Below are positions 16,716 through 25,328 of a stretch of 64,000 nt of DNA, one piece after another; position 1 is the first letter of the stretch; each line of letters opens with the position of its first letter. Origin of the DNA: JAZLDV01 sp045614925 (GTDB taxonomy: Bacteria; Bacillota_I; Bacilli_A; Erysipelotrichales; Coprobacillaceae); contig JAZLDV010000020.1 in the NCBI GenBank assembly GCA_045614925.1, forward strand, positions 21,627 to 85,626, read 5' to 3'. The position numbers and the translations under genes are program-made. The notes under the pieces were generated by a model. The model was given only the letters and a program-made list of their open reading frames with translations. It searched no databases and was not told the origin of the DNA.

Positions 16716-18466
16716 ACTTTTTTATTCATAATAACAGGGATAATCATTGGGTTTCTTTTTGTTTTCTGATAGAAATAAGGTCCTAATGTATCTCTGATTG
16801 TATTTTTGATTTCACCAAAAGTTGTTTTTCTTTGTAGTAATTTTGTTAATTGTTCACCAACAAGCATTTCTGCTTCTCTGATCATTTCAGTACTGTCTTT
16901 CATATAAACAAATCCTCTAGACATAATAATAGGTTTGTTTAATAGGCATCCCTGATGAGAATCCATAGAAATAAGAACTGATACCATTCCATCTTCACTT
17001 AAAATCTGACGGTCTCTTAATACTGCTGTAGATAAACCTGTAATATCATTTCCGTCTACATAAATATCATCAACATGAATTCTATGTCCTTGTCTTGCTT
17101 CTCCATCTCTAAGTAAGATTGTATCCCCATTAGATAATACAAAAGCATTTCCTTTTTCTAAACCAACTTCTTCTAATAATTTAGCATGGATCTTTAACAT
17201 ACGGTATTCACCATGAACTGGGAAGAAATATTTTGGTTTTGTTAGAAGTAACATTAATTTTTGTTCTTCTTGTGAGGCATGTCCTGAAGTATGTAAGTTA
17301 TTAATAACTTCATTTGTTAGAACTCTTGCACCTGCACGATATAATTTGTTAATAACTTTATTTACGCTTGAAGCATTTCCGGGGATAGGATTAGATGAGA
17401 ATAATACTGTATCACCTGGTTTGATAGAAATATGTCTATGTGTTCCATTGGCGATTCTGCTAAGCGCAGCTAAAGCTTCTCCTTGACTTCCTGTACATAA
17501 AATTAGAATTTCATTATCAGGTAATCGTTTTGCTTCATCATTTTTGATAAAGAATCTATCAGGACATTTAATGTATCCTAATTTTCTAGAAACTTGGATA
17601 TTGTTTTCCATTGAACGTCCAAATACTAATATTTTTCTATTGAATTTAACAGCAGCATCGATAATTTGCTGAACACGATGTACGTTTGAAGCAAAAGTTG
17701 CAACAATTAAACGTCCTTCTGTTTTTCTAAATTCTTCTTGCACACTATATGAAACTTGTTTTTCACTAATAGAGAAATTTGGAACTTCAGCATTTGTAGA
17801 ATCACTCATTAATAAAGTGACACCTGTTTCACCTAAAAATGACATAACCTGATAATCAGCTGCATCTCCTACTGGTGTTAAGTCAAACTTAAAGTCACCT
17901 GTAGATACAATTCTTCCATTAGGTGTATTAACTATAATACCTAATGATTCAGGTATGGAGTGATTTGTTCTAAAGAATCCAATATTAAAATGTTGAGTCA
18001 TTATCTGTGATAAATGATCGATTTCTATTATCTTAGTTTCGTTTGTTAAACGTTTTTCTTCTAATTTTCTATAAATCATTGCACTTGCTAGTGGAGATGC
18101 ATAAATAAATGGAATAGGAACAACCTGTAATAGGAAAGGAATTCCTCCAATATGATCTTCATGCCCGTGTGTAATTAATAATCCTTTGATTTTTTTAGAA
18201 TTTCTTTTTAAATAAGTATAATCAGGAATTACATAATCGATTCCTGGTAATCCTTCTTCAGCAAATTTAACCCCTGCATCAATAATGACAATTTCATTGT
18301 CATGTTCGATGCAGTACATGTTTTTTCCTACTTCGTTTAATCCTCCTAAAGCAAATACCTTAGTATCTATAAATTCAGGTTTTGTTTCTTTGTGAGGATA
18401 ATAGCTTTTTTTGTGTTTATTATATTTTTTATTATTGTATGATTGATTATATCTTCTATCTCCCAT
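16712..18466 (-). CDS. rnj: Ribonuclease J
   Basis: Metallo-beta-lactamase/beta-CASP ribonuclease with 5'-to-3' exonuclease and endonuclease activity, a core mRNA-decay enzyme of Firmicutes. The zinc motif HGHEDHIGG is near residue 100, followed by the beta-CASP motifs (STGDFKFD, DSTNAE, TGSQGE, SGHAS and FPVHGEYRM). 584 residues, about 30 longer than usual because of a basic, Asn/Tyr/Lys-rich N-terminal extension that could bind RNA. The ATG has GAAAGGTG upstream. First gene of a two-gene unit with the degenerate phosphoesterase. Whether it is J1 or J2 cannot be told from the window. Confidence 0.95.
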   Translation of the reverse strand: MGDRRYNQSYNNKKYNKHKKSYYPHKETKPEFIDTKVFALGGLNEVGKNMYCIEHDNEIVIIDAGVKFAEEGLPGIDYVIPDYTYLKRNSKKIKGLLITHGHEDHIGGIPFLLQVVPIPFIYASPLASAMIYRKLEEKRLTNETKIIEIDHLSQIMTQHFNIGFFRTNHSIPESLGIIVNTPNGRIVSTGDFKFDLTPVGDAADYQVMSFLGETGVTLLMSDSTNAEVPNFSISEKQVSYSVQEEFRKTEGRLIVATFASNVHRVQQIIDAAVKFNRKILVFGRSMENNIQVSRKLGYIKCPDRFFIKNDEAKRLPDNEILILCTGSQGEALAALSRIANGTHRHISIKPGDTVLFSSNPIPGNASSVNKVINKLYRAGARVLTNEVINNLHTSGHASQEEQKLMLLLTKPKYFFPVHGEYRMLKIHAKLLEEVGLEKGNAFVLSNGDTILLRDGEARQGHRIHVDDIYVDGNDITGLSTAVLRDRQILSEDGMVSVLISMDSHQGCLLNKPIIMSRGFVYMKDSTEMIREAEMLVGEQLTKLLQRKTTFGEIKNTIRDTLGPYFYQKTKRNPMIIPVIMNKKV

Positions 18467-18559
18467 TTTTTCACCTTTCTTTCATTATTTATATGTTTTA
18501 TTATTATTTATTATGTCTTGATTTAATAGATAAAATACAACAATGAATTATTTATCGAA

Positions 18560-18572
18560 GTCATTATAACAT
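18560..18572 (-). promoter_or_regulatory. Extended -10 promoter for RNase J
   Basis: Minus strand reads TGTTATAAT (TATAAT at 18568-18563 with TG one base upstream), roughly 100 bases before the rnj start. No good -35 is seen, as is common for extended -10 promoters. This implies an untranslated leader of about 90 bases. Confidence 0.45.
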
Positions 18573-18633
18573 AATTTAGAAATAAATATATAAAAAATAA
18601 ATGATAGAGATATTTTTGTGCTTTAATAAAGTC

Positions 18634-18662
18634 TTGACTTCATTTGGTATTATAATTATTTT
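18634..18662 (+). promoter_or_regulatory. Probable promoter of mscS
   Basis: TTGACT (18634-18639), 17-base spacer, TATTTT (18657-18662). An alternative extended -10 TGGTATTAT at 18645-18653 overlaps it. Confidence 0.45.
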
Positions 18663-18685
18663 ATAGATATATGGAGGTGAATGTT

Positions 18686-19492
18686 ATGGAAGAGATTTTA
18701 AATAAAATTGTTGAAAAATATTCTTTATTTGGTTCTGCTTTATTAGATGCTTTATTAGTGCTTTTAGCAGGTTTGTATTTGATTAGATTGTTTATAAGGA
18801 TATTAGAAAAAATGTTACAAAGATCAAATGTTGATCAAATAGTCATAAATTTCTTAAAGCCTATTATAAATATAGGGTTAAAAATAATATTGTTTATTAC
18901 ATTTTTATCAATACTTGGGGTTCCTGTTACATCGTTTGTAGCAGTCTTAACAACAGCAGGTGCTGCAATAGTGTTAGGTTTACAAGATTCTATGAAGGGA
19001 ATTGTATCAGGGATGACTATTTTGTTTGCTAAACCATTTGTAAAAGGTGATCTGATTGAAATTAATGGATTCATAGGAAAGATAGAAGAAATTCAAATGC
19101 TATATACAATATTGAAGACACCTGATAATAAAATGGTTGTAATCCCAAATAATGAGTTAGCGTCAAATACATTTGTCAACTATTCTCATGAAGAATTAAG
19201 AAGAGTGGATATGATGGTTGATGTTCATTACAATAGTGATATCGAATTAGCTAAAGAAGTTATATTAAATACAATTAAAGAACATCCGTTTTCTTTACTA
19301 GAGCCAGAACCTTATATTAGAGTGTCACAATATAAGGAAAGTGCTATCTCATTGAACGTAAGAGTATGGACAAAAACTGAAAATTATTATGCTTTAAAAG
19401 ATGATTTAACTGAAATAATTAAGAAAAAATTGGATTCAAATCACATTTTTATGCCATATAATCAGTTAGAAATTCATGTACATAACAATTAA
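18686..19492 (+). CDS. mscS: Small-conductance mechanosensitive channel
   Basis: Inner-membrane channel that opens on osmotic downshock. 268 residues, three hydrophobic segments in the first 110 residues, the third being the pore helix rich in Ala/Gly (TSFVAVLTTAGAAIVLGLQD), followed by the beta domain (FVKGDLIEINGFIGKIEEI) and alpha/beta C-terminal domain. The ATG at 18686 follows GGAGGTG; an ATG at 18671 overlaps that site and is rejected. Monocistronic. Confidence 0.93.
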   Translation: MEEILNKIVEKYSLFGSALLDALLVLLAGLYLIRLFIRILEKMLQRSNVDQIVINFLKPIINIGLKIILFITFLSILGVPVTSFVAVLTTAGAAIVLGLQDSMKGIVSGMTILFAKPFVKGDLIEINGFIGKIEEIQMLYTILKTPDNKMVVIPNNELASNTFVNYSHEELRRVDMMVDVHYNSDIELAKEVILNTIKEHPFSLLEPEPYIRVSQYKESAISLNVRVWTKTENYYALKDDLTEIIKKKLDSNHIFMPYNQLEIHVHNN

Positions 19493-19560
19493 ATTGTTTT
19501 TATTTTAATACAATATACACAAAAAATATCGAAAAAACTAAGAGAATTTAGAAAATATAC

Positions 19561-19599
19561 AAAATTGTTTATATTCTTTATAAAAATAAACAATTTTTT
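19561..19599 (+). terminator. Probable terminator of mscS
   Basis: Perfect 11-bp stem (19561-19571 with 19587-19597), 15-base loop, T-run ending at 19599. The long loop and the 68-base distance from the stop lower confidence; it could instead be a regulatory inverted repeat in front of oppA. Confidence 0.5.
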
Positions 19600-19610
19600 C
19601 GAGAAAAGGC

Positions 19611-19639
19611 TTGAATTGAATACAATCTTGGTGTATTAT
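19611..19639 (+). promoter_or_regulatory. Promoter of the opp operon
   Basis: TTGAAT (19611-19616), 17-base spacer, TATTAT (19634-19639); leader of about 40 bases to the oppA start. Confidence 0.7.
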
Positions 19640-19687
19640 GTAGTAGTAACTAAAAAACAATTTTTAGGGAAAGAGGAGGAAATAACT

Positions 19688-21331
19688 ATGAAACTTAAAA
19701 AATTATTAGTAAGTTTATTAGCTGTTTCTATGTTAGCTGGGTGTGGGGGAAACACTAAAGCTGATGGAGAAATCACTGTAAACTTAGGTTCTGAACCACC
19801 TGAAATGTTAACTTTCTTAACAACAGATAGTACTTCAGGAAACGTATTAAGACACGTGGTAGAAACTTTAATTAACTTAGACGAAAACAACAAAGCTGTA
19901 CCAGGTGTTGCAAAAGAAGTTCCAACTAAAGAAAATGGTGGAATTTCAGAAGATGGAAAAACAATCGTATTCAACTTAAACCCAAATGCAAAATGGTCTA
20001 ACGGTGAACCAGTAACTGCTCAAGACTTCGAATTTGCTTGGGATCAATTATTCAAATTATCTAACGGTGGTCAATACGCATCTACTTGGGCACCATTAAT
20101 TGAAGGAGCTTCTGAAATCTTAGCTTGTAAAGATGATGCTTCTTATGAAGCTGCTTTAGCAAACAAAGGATGGTCTGCTTCTGAAGATGGTTTAACATTT
20201 ACTGTTAAATTAACAGGTCCTTATTCTTATTTCGTAAACTTAATGGCATTCTATTCATTCGCACCAGTTAACGAAAAAGCTTATACAGCTGGTGGTGGAT
20301 TAGATAAATATGGAAATGACGTTGAAGGTTACTTAATGAATGGTCCTTTCGTTATTGAATCATGGGAACATGAATCTAACTTAGTATTAGTTAAAAATGA
20401 AAATTACTGGAACAAAGATGCAATCAAATTAAACAAAATTACAATGGAAATGATTAAAGATTCAAATACAGCTATGAACGTATTTGATGATGGAACTTGT
20501 GATATGATCGGTTTATCAGGAGATTATATCCAATCTTATAAAGATAACGGTGTAGAAGTTAAAGAATATGTAGATGGTTCTGTATGGTACTTCGAATTCA
20601 ATACTTCTTTACCAGGATTAAACAACGCTAAAGTACGTAAAGCTTTAACTTATGGTTATGACGTACCACAATTCGTTGAAAAATTAATCAAAAACGGATC
20701 TTCTGATGCTAAAACATTCACTGCTCCTTCTGTAAGAAATGGTGAATTCTCTAAATCATTAGGTGATTTATATAACCGTACTTATGATGATGCTCAATGG
20801 GCAGCAGCTAAAGCATTATTAGAAGAAGGATTAAAAGAAGAAGGTTTAACAATTGATGAATTCTCATTAACTATCTTAGGAGACGTTAGTGATACTGCTA
20901 AGAAAAACTATGAATACTTCCAAGCTCAATGGCAAGAACATTTAGGAATCAAAGTTGAAATTCAACAAGTTGAATTCCAAGACAGATTAAACAAAATGTC
21001 TGCTAAAGACTTCGGTGTAGTATTCGCTGGTTGGTCAGCTGACTACGATGATCCAATGTCTTACTTAGACTTATGGGTAACTGATGGTGGAAACAACCAC
21101 ACATCTTGGTCAAATGCTGAATATGATGAATGTATCGCAAAAGCTTTAGTTGAAGCTGATGCAGCTAAACGTGATGCATACTTAACTCGCGCTGAAGAAA
21201 TCATCGCTGAAGAATTCCCTGTTGGTGTTATCTATCATAGAAATAGATCATACGTATGCAGCGATAGATTACAAGGTGTTGTAAGAAACGCATTCTCTGA
21301 TATCGACTTAAACGGTGCTTACACTAAATAA
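19688..21331 (+). CDS. oppA: Oligopeptide-binding lipoprotein
   Basis: Extracellular solute-binding lipoprotein (SBP family 5) that captures peptides for the Opp importer. Signal peptide with lipobox LAGC and lipidated Cys19, then a mature domain of about 528 residues with family segments such as NGEPVTAQDFEFAWDQL and GPFVIESWEHESNLVL. The ATG at 19688 follows GAGGAGG; the frame is open further upstream but without a site or signal peptide. C-ending codons (AAC, TTC, GAC, TAC) are much more common here than in neighbouring genes, typical of high expression. First gene of oppABCDF and separated from oppB by a strong hairpin. Confidence 0.93.
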   Translation: MKLKKLLVSLLAVSMLAGCGGNTKADGEITVNLGSEPPEMLTFLTTDSTSGNVLRHVVETLINLDENNKAVPGVAKEVPTKENGGISEDGKTIVFNLNPNAKWSNGEPVTAQDFEFAWDQLFKLSNGGQYASTWAPLIEGASEILACKDDASYEAALANKGWSASEDGLTFTVKLTGPYSYFVNLMAFYSFAPVNEKAYTAGGGLDKYGNDVEGYLMNGPFVIESWEHESNLVLVKNENYWNKDAIKLNKITMEMIKDSNTAMNVFDDGTCDMIGLSGDYIQSYKDNGVEVKEYVDGSVWYFEFNTSLPGLNNAKVRKALTYGYDVPQFVEKLIKNGSSDAKTFTAPSVRNGEFSKSLGDLYNRTYDDAQWAAAKALLEEGLKEEGLTIDEFSLTILGDVSDTAKKNYEYFQAQWQEHLGIKVEIQQVEFQDRLNKMSAKDFGVVFAGWSADYDDPMSYLDLWVTDGGNNHTSWSNAEYDECIAKALVEADAAKRDAYLTRAEEIIAEEFPVGVIYHRNRSYVCSDRLQGVVRNAFSDIDLNGAYTK

Positions 21332-21374
21332 TTAGTTGATTGAGATATAAAAACTAAAAATCCATCTTAAAAAG

Positions 21375-21411
21375 CGTGGGGCCGCGATGATGGCAAGGCC
21401 CCACGTTTATT
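21375..21411 (+). terminator. GC-rich hairpin between oppA and oppB (partial terminator)
   Basis: 9-bp stem, seven of nine pairs G-C (21375-21383 with 21397-21405), 13-base loop, then TTTATTA. The weak T-run suggests partial read-through or 3'-end protection of the oppA message, so more binding protein than permease is made. Confidence 0.7.
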
Positions 21412-21448
21412 ATGCTTTATGGACAAATAAAAAAAAGGAGTGAAAACA

Positions 21449-22399
21449 ATGAACAAAGGGATGTTAAATTACTTATTGAAACGTGTTCTTTATTCGTTAG
21501 GAACATTGTTAATCTTAATCTGTTTAACATACATTATGATGCATGCTGCTCCTGGGAGCCCATTCGCTAGTGATAAAGGGATTACTCCAGAAATGTTAGC
21601 AGCATTAAATGCAAAATATGGTATTGACAAACCTATTGTTGAGCAAATTTTCATCTTCATCACAAATGCGTTACGTGGTGACTTTGGAAGTTCGATCAAA
21701 TATGGTAGGGATGTAGCTACAATTCTTGGTTCTTCATTTATGTATTCAGCAGAACTAGGTATTAGAGCTATGGCAATTGCAGTTGTAGGTGGTATCACTA
21801 TTGGTTCAGTAGCTGCAATTAATCGTGGAAAAAAATTAGACTCATTAGCAATGGGAATTGCAGTATTAGGGGTATCTGTACCAAGTTTCGTATTTGCCAC
21901 TTTATTACAATTCGTATTCTTAAAAATTAATAAAGCTACTGGTTTAGGTCTTCCTTTAGTAGGATGGAACACTGAGTTAGCAAAAATTGCACCAGCATTT
22001 GCGTTATCTTTAGGGCCACTTGCTACAATTTCCCGTTTAACTAGAACTAGTATGTTAGATGTATTAAGTTCAGATTATATTAAAACAGCAAAAGCAAAAG
22101 GTTTATCTAATAGAATGATTATCTGGCGTCATGCTTTAAGAAATGCTATTATGCCAGTATTAACAGTATTAGGTCCACAAATCGCTTCAATCTTAACAGG
22201 TTCTTTCGTTATTGAAAAAATCTTTAATATTGCAGGTATGGGACAATATTTCGTAATCTCTATCGGTATCAGAGATTATCCATTGATTATTGGAACAACA
22301 GTATTCTTTGCAATTTTCTTAATTGTAATGATTTTAGTTGTAGATATTTTATACGGTGTAGTTGATCCTCGTATTAACATTGCCGGGAAAAAGGGGTAG
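21449..22399 (+). CDS. oppB: Oligopeptide ABC transporter permease OppB
   Basis: First membrane subunit of the peptide importer; 316 residues, six membrane segments, N-terminal LLKRVLYSLGTLLILICLTY and the EAA-type coupling loop TAKAKGLSNRMIIWRHALRN near residue 215. The ATG at 21449 is best spaced from AAAGGAG; the in-frame GTG at 21440 overlaps that site. Follows the intercistronic hairpin and is followed by oppC after six bases. Confidence 0.95.
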   Translation: MNKGMLNYLLKRVLYSLGTLLILICLTYIMMHAAPGSPFASDKGITPEMLAALNAKYGIDKPIVEQIFIFITNALRGDFGSSIKYGRDVATILGSSFMYSAELGIRAMAIAVVGGITIGSVAAINRGKKLDSLAMGIAVLGVSVPSFVFATLLQFVFLKINKATGLGLPLVGWNTELAKIAPAFALSLGPLATISRLTRTSMLDVLSSDYIKTAKAKGLSNRMIIWRHALRNAIMPVLTVLGPQIASILTGSFVIEKIFNIAGMGQYFVISIGIRDYPLIIGTTVFFAIFLIVMILVVDILYGVVDPRINIAGKKG

Positions 22400-22405
22400 G
22401 TAAAG

Positions 22406-23374
22406 ATGAATAATGAATTAAATAATGAATTATATACTCCAGAAACATCTTTTGCTGCTTCTGAATTTGAATGGATCGGTCAAGACGTTTCTAAAAGTGA
22501 AGAAATTACAAGACCTTCAACTTCATTCTGGCAAGATGCTTGGGGTAGAATTAAAAGAGATAAAATTGCTTTATCATTAGTAATTATCTTATCTTTTATT
22601 ATTTTATGTTCTATTTTTGTTCCTATGTTAATGCCTTATGGCTTTGATGAACAGCATATGCAACATATCAATGCTCGTTTATTCTTTAATGGAGACGGAT
22701 GTTTCCACTTACTTGGAACAGATGGTTTAGGACGTGACACACTTGTTCGTGTATGGTCAGGTGGTCGTATTTCTATGATTATCGCATTCGCAACAGTTTC
22801 TATTAACGTTGTTGTTGGATGTATTTATGGTGGTTTCGCTGGTTATATGGGTGGAACTGTTGATAATATTATGATGCGTATTGTTGAAATCTTAGTAGGT
22901 ATTCCATATATGTTAATCGTAATCTTATTAATGGTTATCATGAAACCAGGTATTCCAACAATTATTTTAGCGATGGCTTCTACTGGATGGACTGGTATGG
23001 CACGTATGGTTCGTGGTGAAGTTTTACGTTTAAAAGAACAAGAATTCGTTATTGCTGCAAAAGCAATGGGGGGAAGTGCTTCAAGAATTTTATTAAAACA
23101 CTTATTCCCTAACGTTTTATCAATTATTATTGTTAACTTAACATTATCAATTCCAAGTGCAATCTTCTCTGAAGCATTCTTATCTTATATCGGGTTAGGT
23201 GTATTACCACCTATCGCTTCATGGGGTTCATTATGTAACGAAGCTCAAGGATTATTTAAATTATATCCTGAACAATTATTCGTTCCAGCAATTTGTATTT
23301 CAGTTACAATGTTAAGCTTTAACTTATTAGGGGACAAATTAAGAGATGCATTCGACCCTAAATTAAGGAGGTAA
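22406..23374 (+). CDS. oppC: Oligopeptide ABC transporter permease OppC
   Basis: Second membrane subunit; 322 residues with a cytosolic N-terminal stretch of about 55 residues, six membrane segments and the EAA loop AAKAMGGSASRILLKHLFPN near residue 215. The N-terminal RIKRDKIALSLVIIL and LLGTDGLGRDTLVRVWSGGR are typical of OppC. Co-transcribed with oppB; the oppD ribosome site overlaps its stop codon. Confidence 0.95.
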   Translation: MNNELNNELYTPETSFAASEFEWIGQDVSKSEEITRPSTSFWQDAWGRIKRDKIALSLVIILSFIILCSIFVPMLMPYGFDEQHMQHINARLFFNGDGCFHLLGTDGLGRDTLVRVWSGGRISMIIAFATVSINVVVGCIYGGFAGYMGGTVDNIMMRIVEILVGIPYMLIVILLMVIMKPGIPTIILAMASTGWTGMARMVRGEVLRLKEQEFVIAAKAMGGSASRILLKHLFPNVLSIIIVNLTLSIPSAIFSEAFLSYIGLGVLPPIASWGSLCNEAQGLFKLYPEQLFVPAICISVTMLSFNLLGDKLRDAFDPKLRR

Positions 23375-23379
23375 TTAGT

Positions 23380-24375
23380 GTGTCAAGAGTATTAGATATA
23401 AAAGACTTATATGTGTCTTTTGACACATATGCAGGTGAAGTTCAAGCAGTACGTGGTGTTACTTATCATGTAGATGAAGGTGAAGTATTAGCTGTAGTAG
23501 GTGAATCTGGTTGTGGTAAATCAGTTACAGCTCAAACTATCATGAAATTAAATCCAATGCCACCTGCAAGAATTAAATCAGGTGAATTAACATTAGATGG
23601 TATTGATATTATTGCCACTAGTGAAGAAGATATGCAAAAGATCAGAGGAAAAGATGTTGCAATGATTTTCCAAGATCCTATGACATGTTTAAATCCAACT
23701 ATGCCAGTTGGTAAACAAATCGTTGAAGCAATTCAACACCATCAAAAATTATCAAAAGAAGAAGCTCAAGCTAAAGCAATTGAAATGTTAAAGAAAGTAC
23801 AAATTCCAAATGCTGAAGAAAGAGCAAAACAATATCCTCACCAATTCTCAGGTGGGATGAGACAACGTGCTATGATTGCGATGGCATTATCTTGTAATCC
23901 AAAATTATTAATTGCGGATGAACCAACAACTGCCTTAGACGTAACAATCCAAGCACAAATCGTTGATTTATTAGAAGAAATCAGAAAAGATATGAATACT
24001 GCTATTGTATTAATTACTCACGACTTAGGAGTAGTTGCTTCATTAGCTGATAGAATCGCAGTTATGTATGCTGGTAAAGTAGTAGAAAGTGGTACTGCTA
24101 AAGACATCTTCTACAATGCTGGACATCCATATACAACTGCATTATTAAACAGTTTACCAAAACATGATACAACTAAAGAAGATACATTAACTTCAATTCC
24201 AGGTACACCACCTGACTTATTAAATCCACCGGTAGGTTGTCCTTTCGCAGCTCGTTGTGAAAAATGTATGAAAATTTGTCAAACAAAACAACCACCAGTA
24301 TTTACTATGAATGATGGACATGAAGCTTCTTGCTGGTTATTACACAAAGATTGTCCAAAAGGAGGAGACAAATAA
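23380..24375 (+). CDS. oppD: Oligopeptide ABC transporter ATPase OppD
   Basis: Cytosolic ATPase driving the importer; 331 residues. Walker A GESGCGKS near residue 43, signature FSGGMRQRA near 163, Walker B LLIADEPT near 184 and a switch His in ITHDLG, then the oligopeptide/dipeptide C-terminal region with a Cys cluster (VGCPFAARCEKCMKIC) of the kind that binds iron-sulfur in some family members. GTG start at 23380 seven bases after AAGGAGGT. Overlaps oppF by one base (TAATG). Confidence 0.95.
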   Translation: MSRVLDIKDLYVSFDTYAGEVQAVRGVTYHVDEGEVLAVVGESGCGKSVTAQTIMKLNPMPPARIKSGELTLDGIDIIATSEEDMQKIRGKDVAMIFQDPMTCLNPTMPVGKQIVEAIQHHQKLSKEEAQAKAIEMLKKVQIPNAEERAKQYPHQFSGGMRQRAMIAMALSCNPKLLIADEPTTALDVTIQAQIVDLLEEIRKDMNTAIVLITHDLGVVASLADRIAVMYAGKVVESGTAKDIFYNAGHPYTTALLNSLPKHDTTKEDTLTSIPGTPPDLLNPPVGCPFAARCEKCMKICQTKQPPVFTMNDGHEASCWLLHKDCPKGGDK

Positions 24376-25328
24376 TGGAAGATAAAGTACTTGTTTCTTT
24401 AAATAATGTTTCAAAACACTTTAATGTAAGTGGTGGAGTTTTAAAAGCTGTAAGTAATGTATCATTAGATATTAAAAAAGGTGAAACTGTAGGTTTAGTA
24501 GGAGAATCTGGATGTGGGAAATCTACATTAGGAAGAGTTGTAATGGGAATTTACGAACCTACTAAAGGAGAAGTTTTATTCGACGGTAAAGTTGTTAAAA
24601 CAAGAAAAAATAAAGATCGTATTGAGTATGCAAAACATGCTCAAATGATTTTCCAAGATCCTTATGCATCATTAAATCCACGTATGACTGTTGGAGATAT
24701 CATTGCAGAAGGTATGGAAATTCATGGTTTATATGATGCTGAAGGTAGAAAACAACGTGTTGGTGAATTATTAGAAATCGTTGGTTTAAATAAAGAATTT
24801 GCGAACAGATTCCCTCACGAATTCTCAGGTGGTCAAAGACAAAGAATTGGTATTGCTAGAGCTTTAGCAATTGAACCAGAATTCTTAGTATGTGACGAAC
24901 CAATCTCAGCATTAGACGTTTCAATTCAATCACAAGTTATCAACTTATTAATTGATTTACAAAAGAAATTAGGTTTAACATATTTATTCATTGCCCACGA
25001 CTTAGATATCGTAAAATATATCTCTGATCGTATTGCCGTAATGTATTTAGGACACTTAGTTGAATTAGGTACAAGTGATGAAGTTTACCATAAAGCTTTA
25101 CATCCATATAGTCAGGCTTTATTATCAGCTGTACCAATTCCAGATCCTGATTTAGAAAAAGAAAAGAAACGTATTATTTTACAAGGTGACGTACCAAGTC
25201 CGATTAACTTACCTAAAGGTTGTCCATTCGCTGGTAGATGTATGCATGTATGTGACAGATGCCATGAAGAAAAACCTGAATTAAGAGAAGTTCAACCAGG
25301 ACATTTCGTTGCATGTCATAATGTTTAA
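24375..25328 (+). CDS. oppF: Oligopeptide ABC transporter ATPase OppF
   Basis: Second ATPase of the importer; 317 residues. Walker A GESGCGKS, signature FSGGQRQRIG, Walker B FLVCDEPISALD and the C-terminal Cys cluster KGCPFAGRCMHVCDRC. The ATG at 24375 shares its A with the oppD stop and follows GGAGGAG. The frame is open upstream inside oppD but has no site there. The 3' end overlaps the start of the MFS gene by eight bases. Confidence 0.95.
   Translation: MEDKVLVSLNNVSKHFNVSGGVLKAVSNVSLDIKKGETVGLVGESGCGKSTLGRVVMGIYEPTKGEVLFDGKVVKTRKNKDRIEYAKHAQMIFQDPYASLNPRMTVGDIIAEGMEIHGLYDAEGRKQRVGELLEIVGLNKEFANRFPHEFSGGQRQRIGIARALAIEPEFLVCDEPISALDVSIQSQVINLLIDLQKKLGLTYLFIAHDLDIVKYISDRIAVMYLGHLVELGTSDEVYHKALHPYSQALLSAVPIPDPDLEKEKKRIILQGDVPSPINLPKGCPFAGRCMHVCDRCHEEKPELREVQPGHFVACHNV

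Noticed and set aside
19543..19557. CodY-like box upstream of oppA
   Set aside because: Only about 10 of 15 positions fit AATTTTCWGAAAATT, which is expected by chance in such AT-rich DNA.
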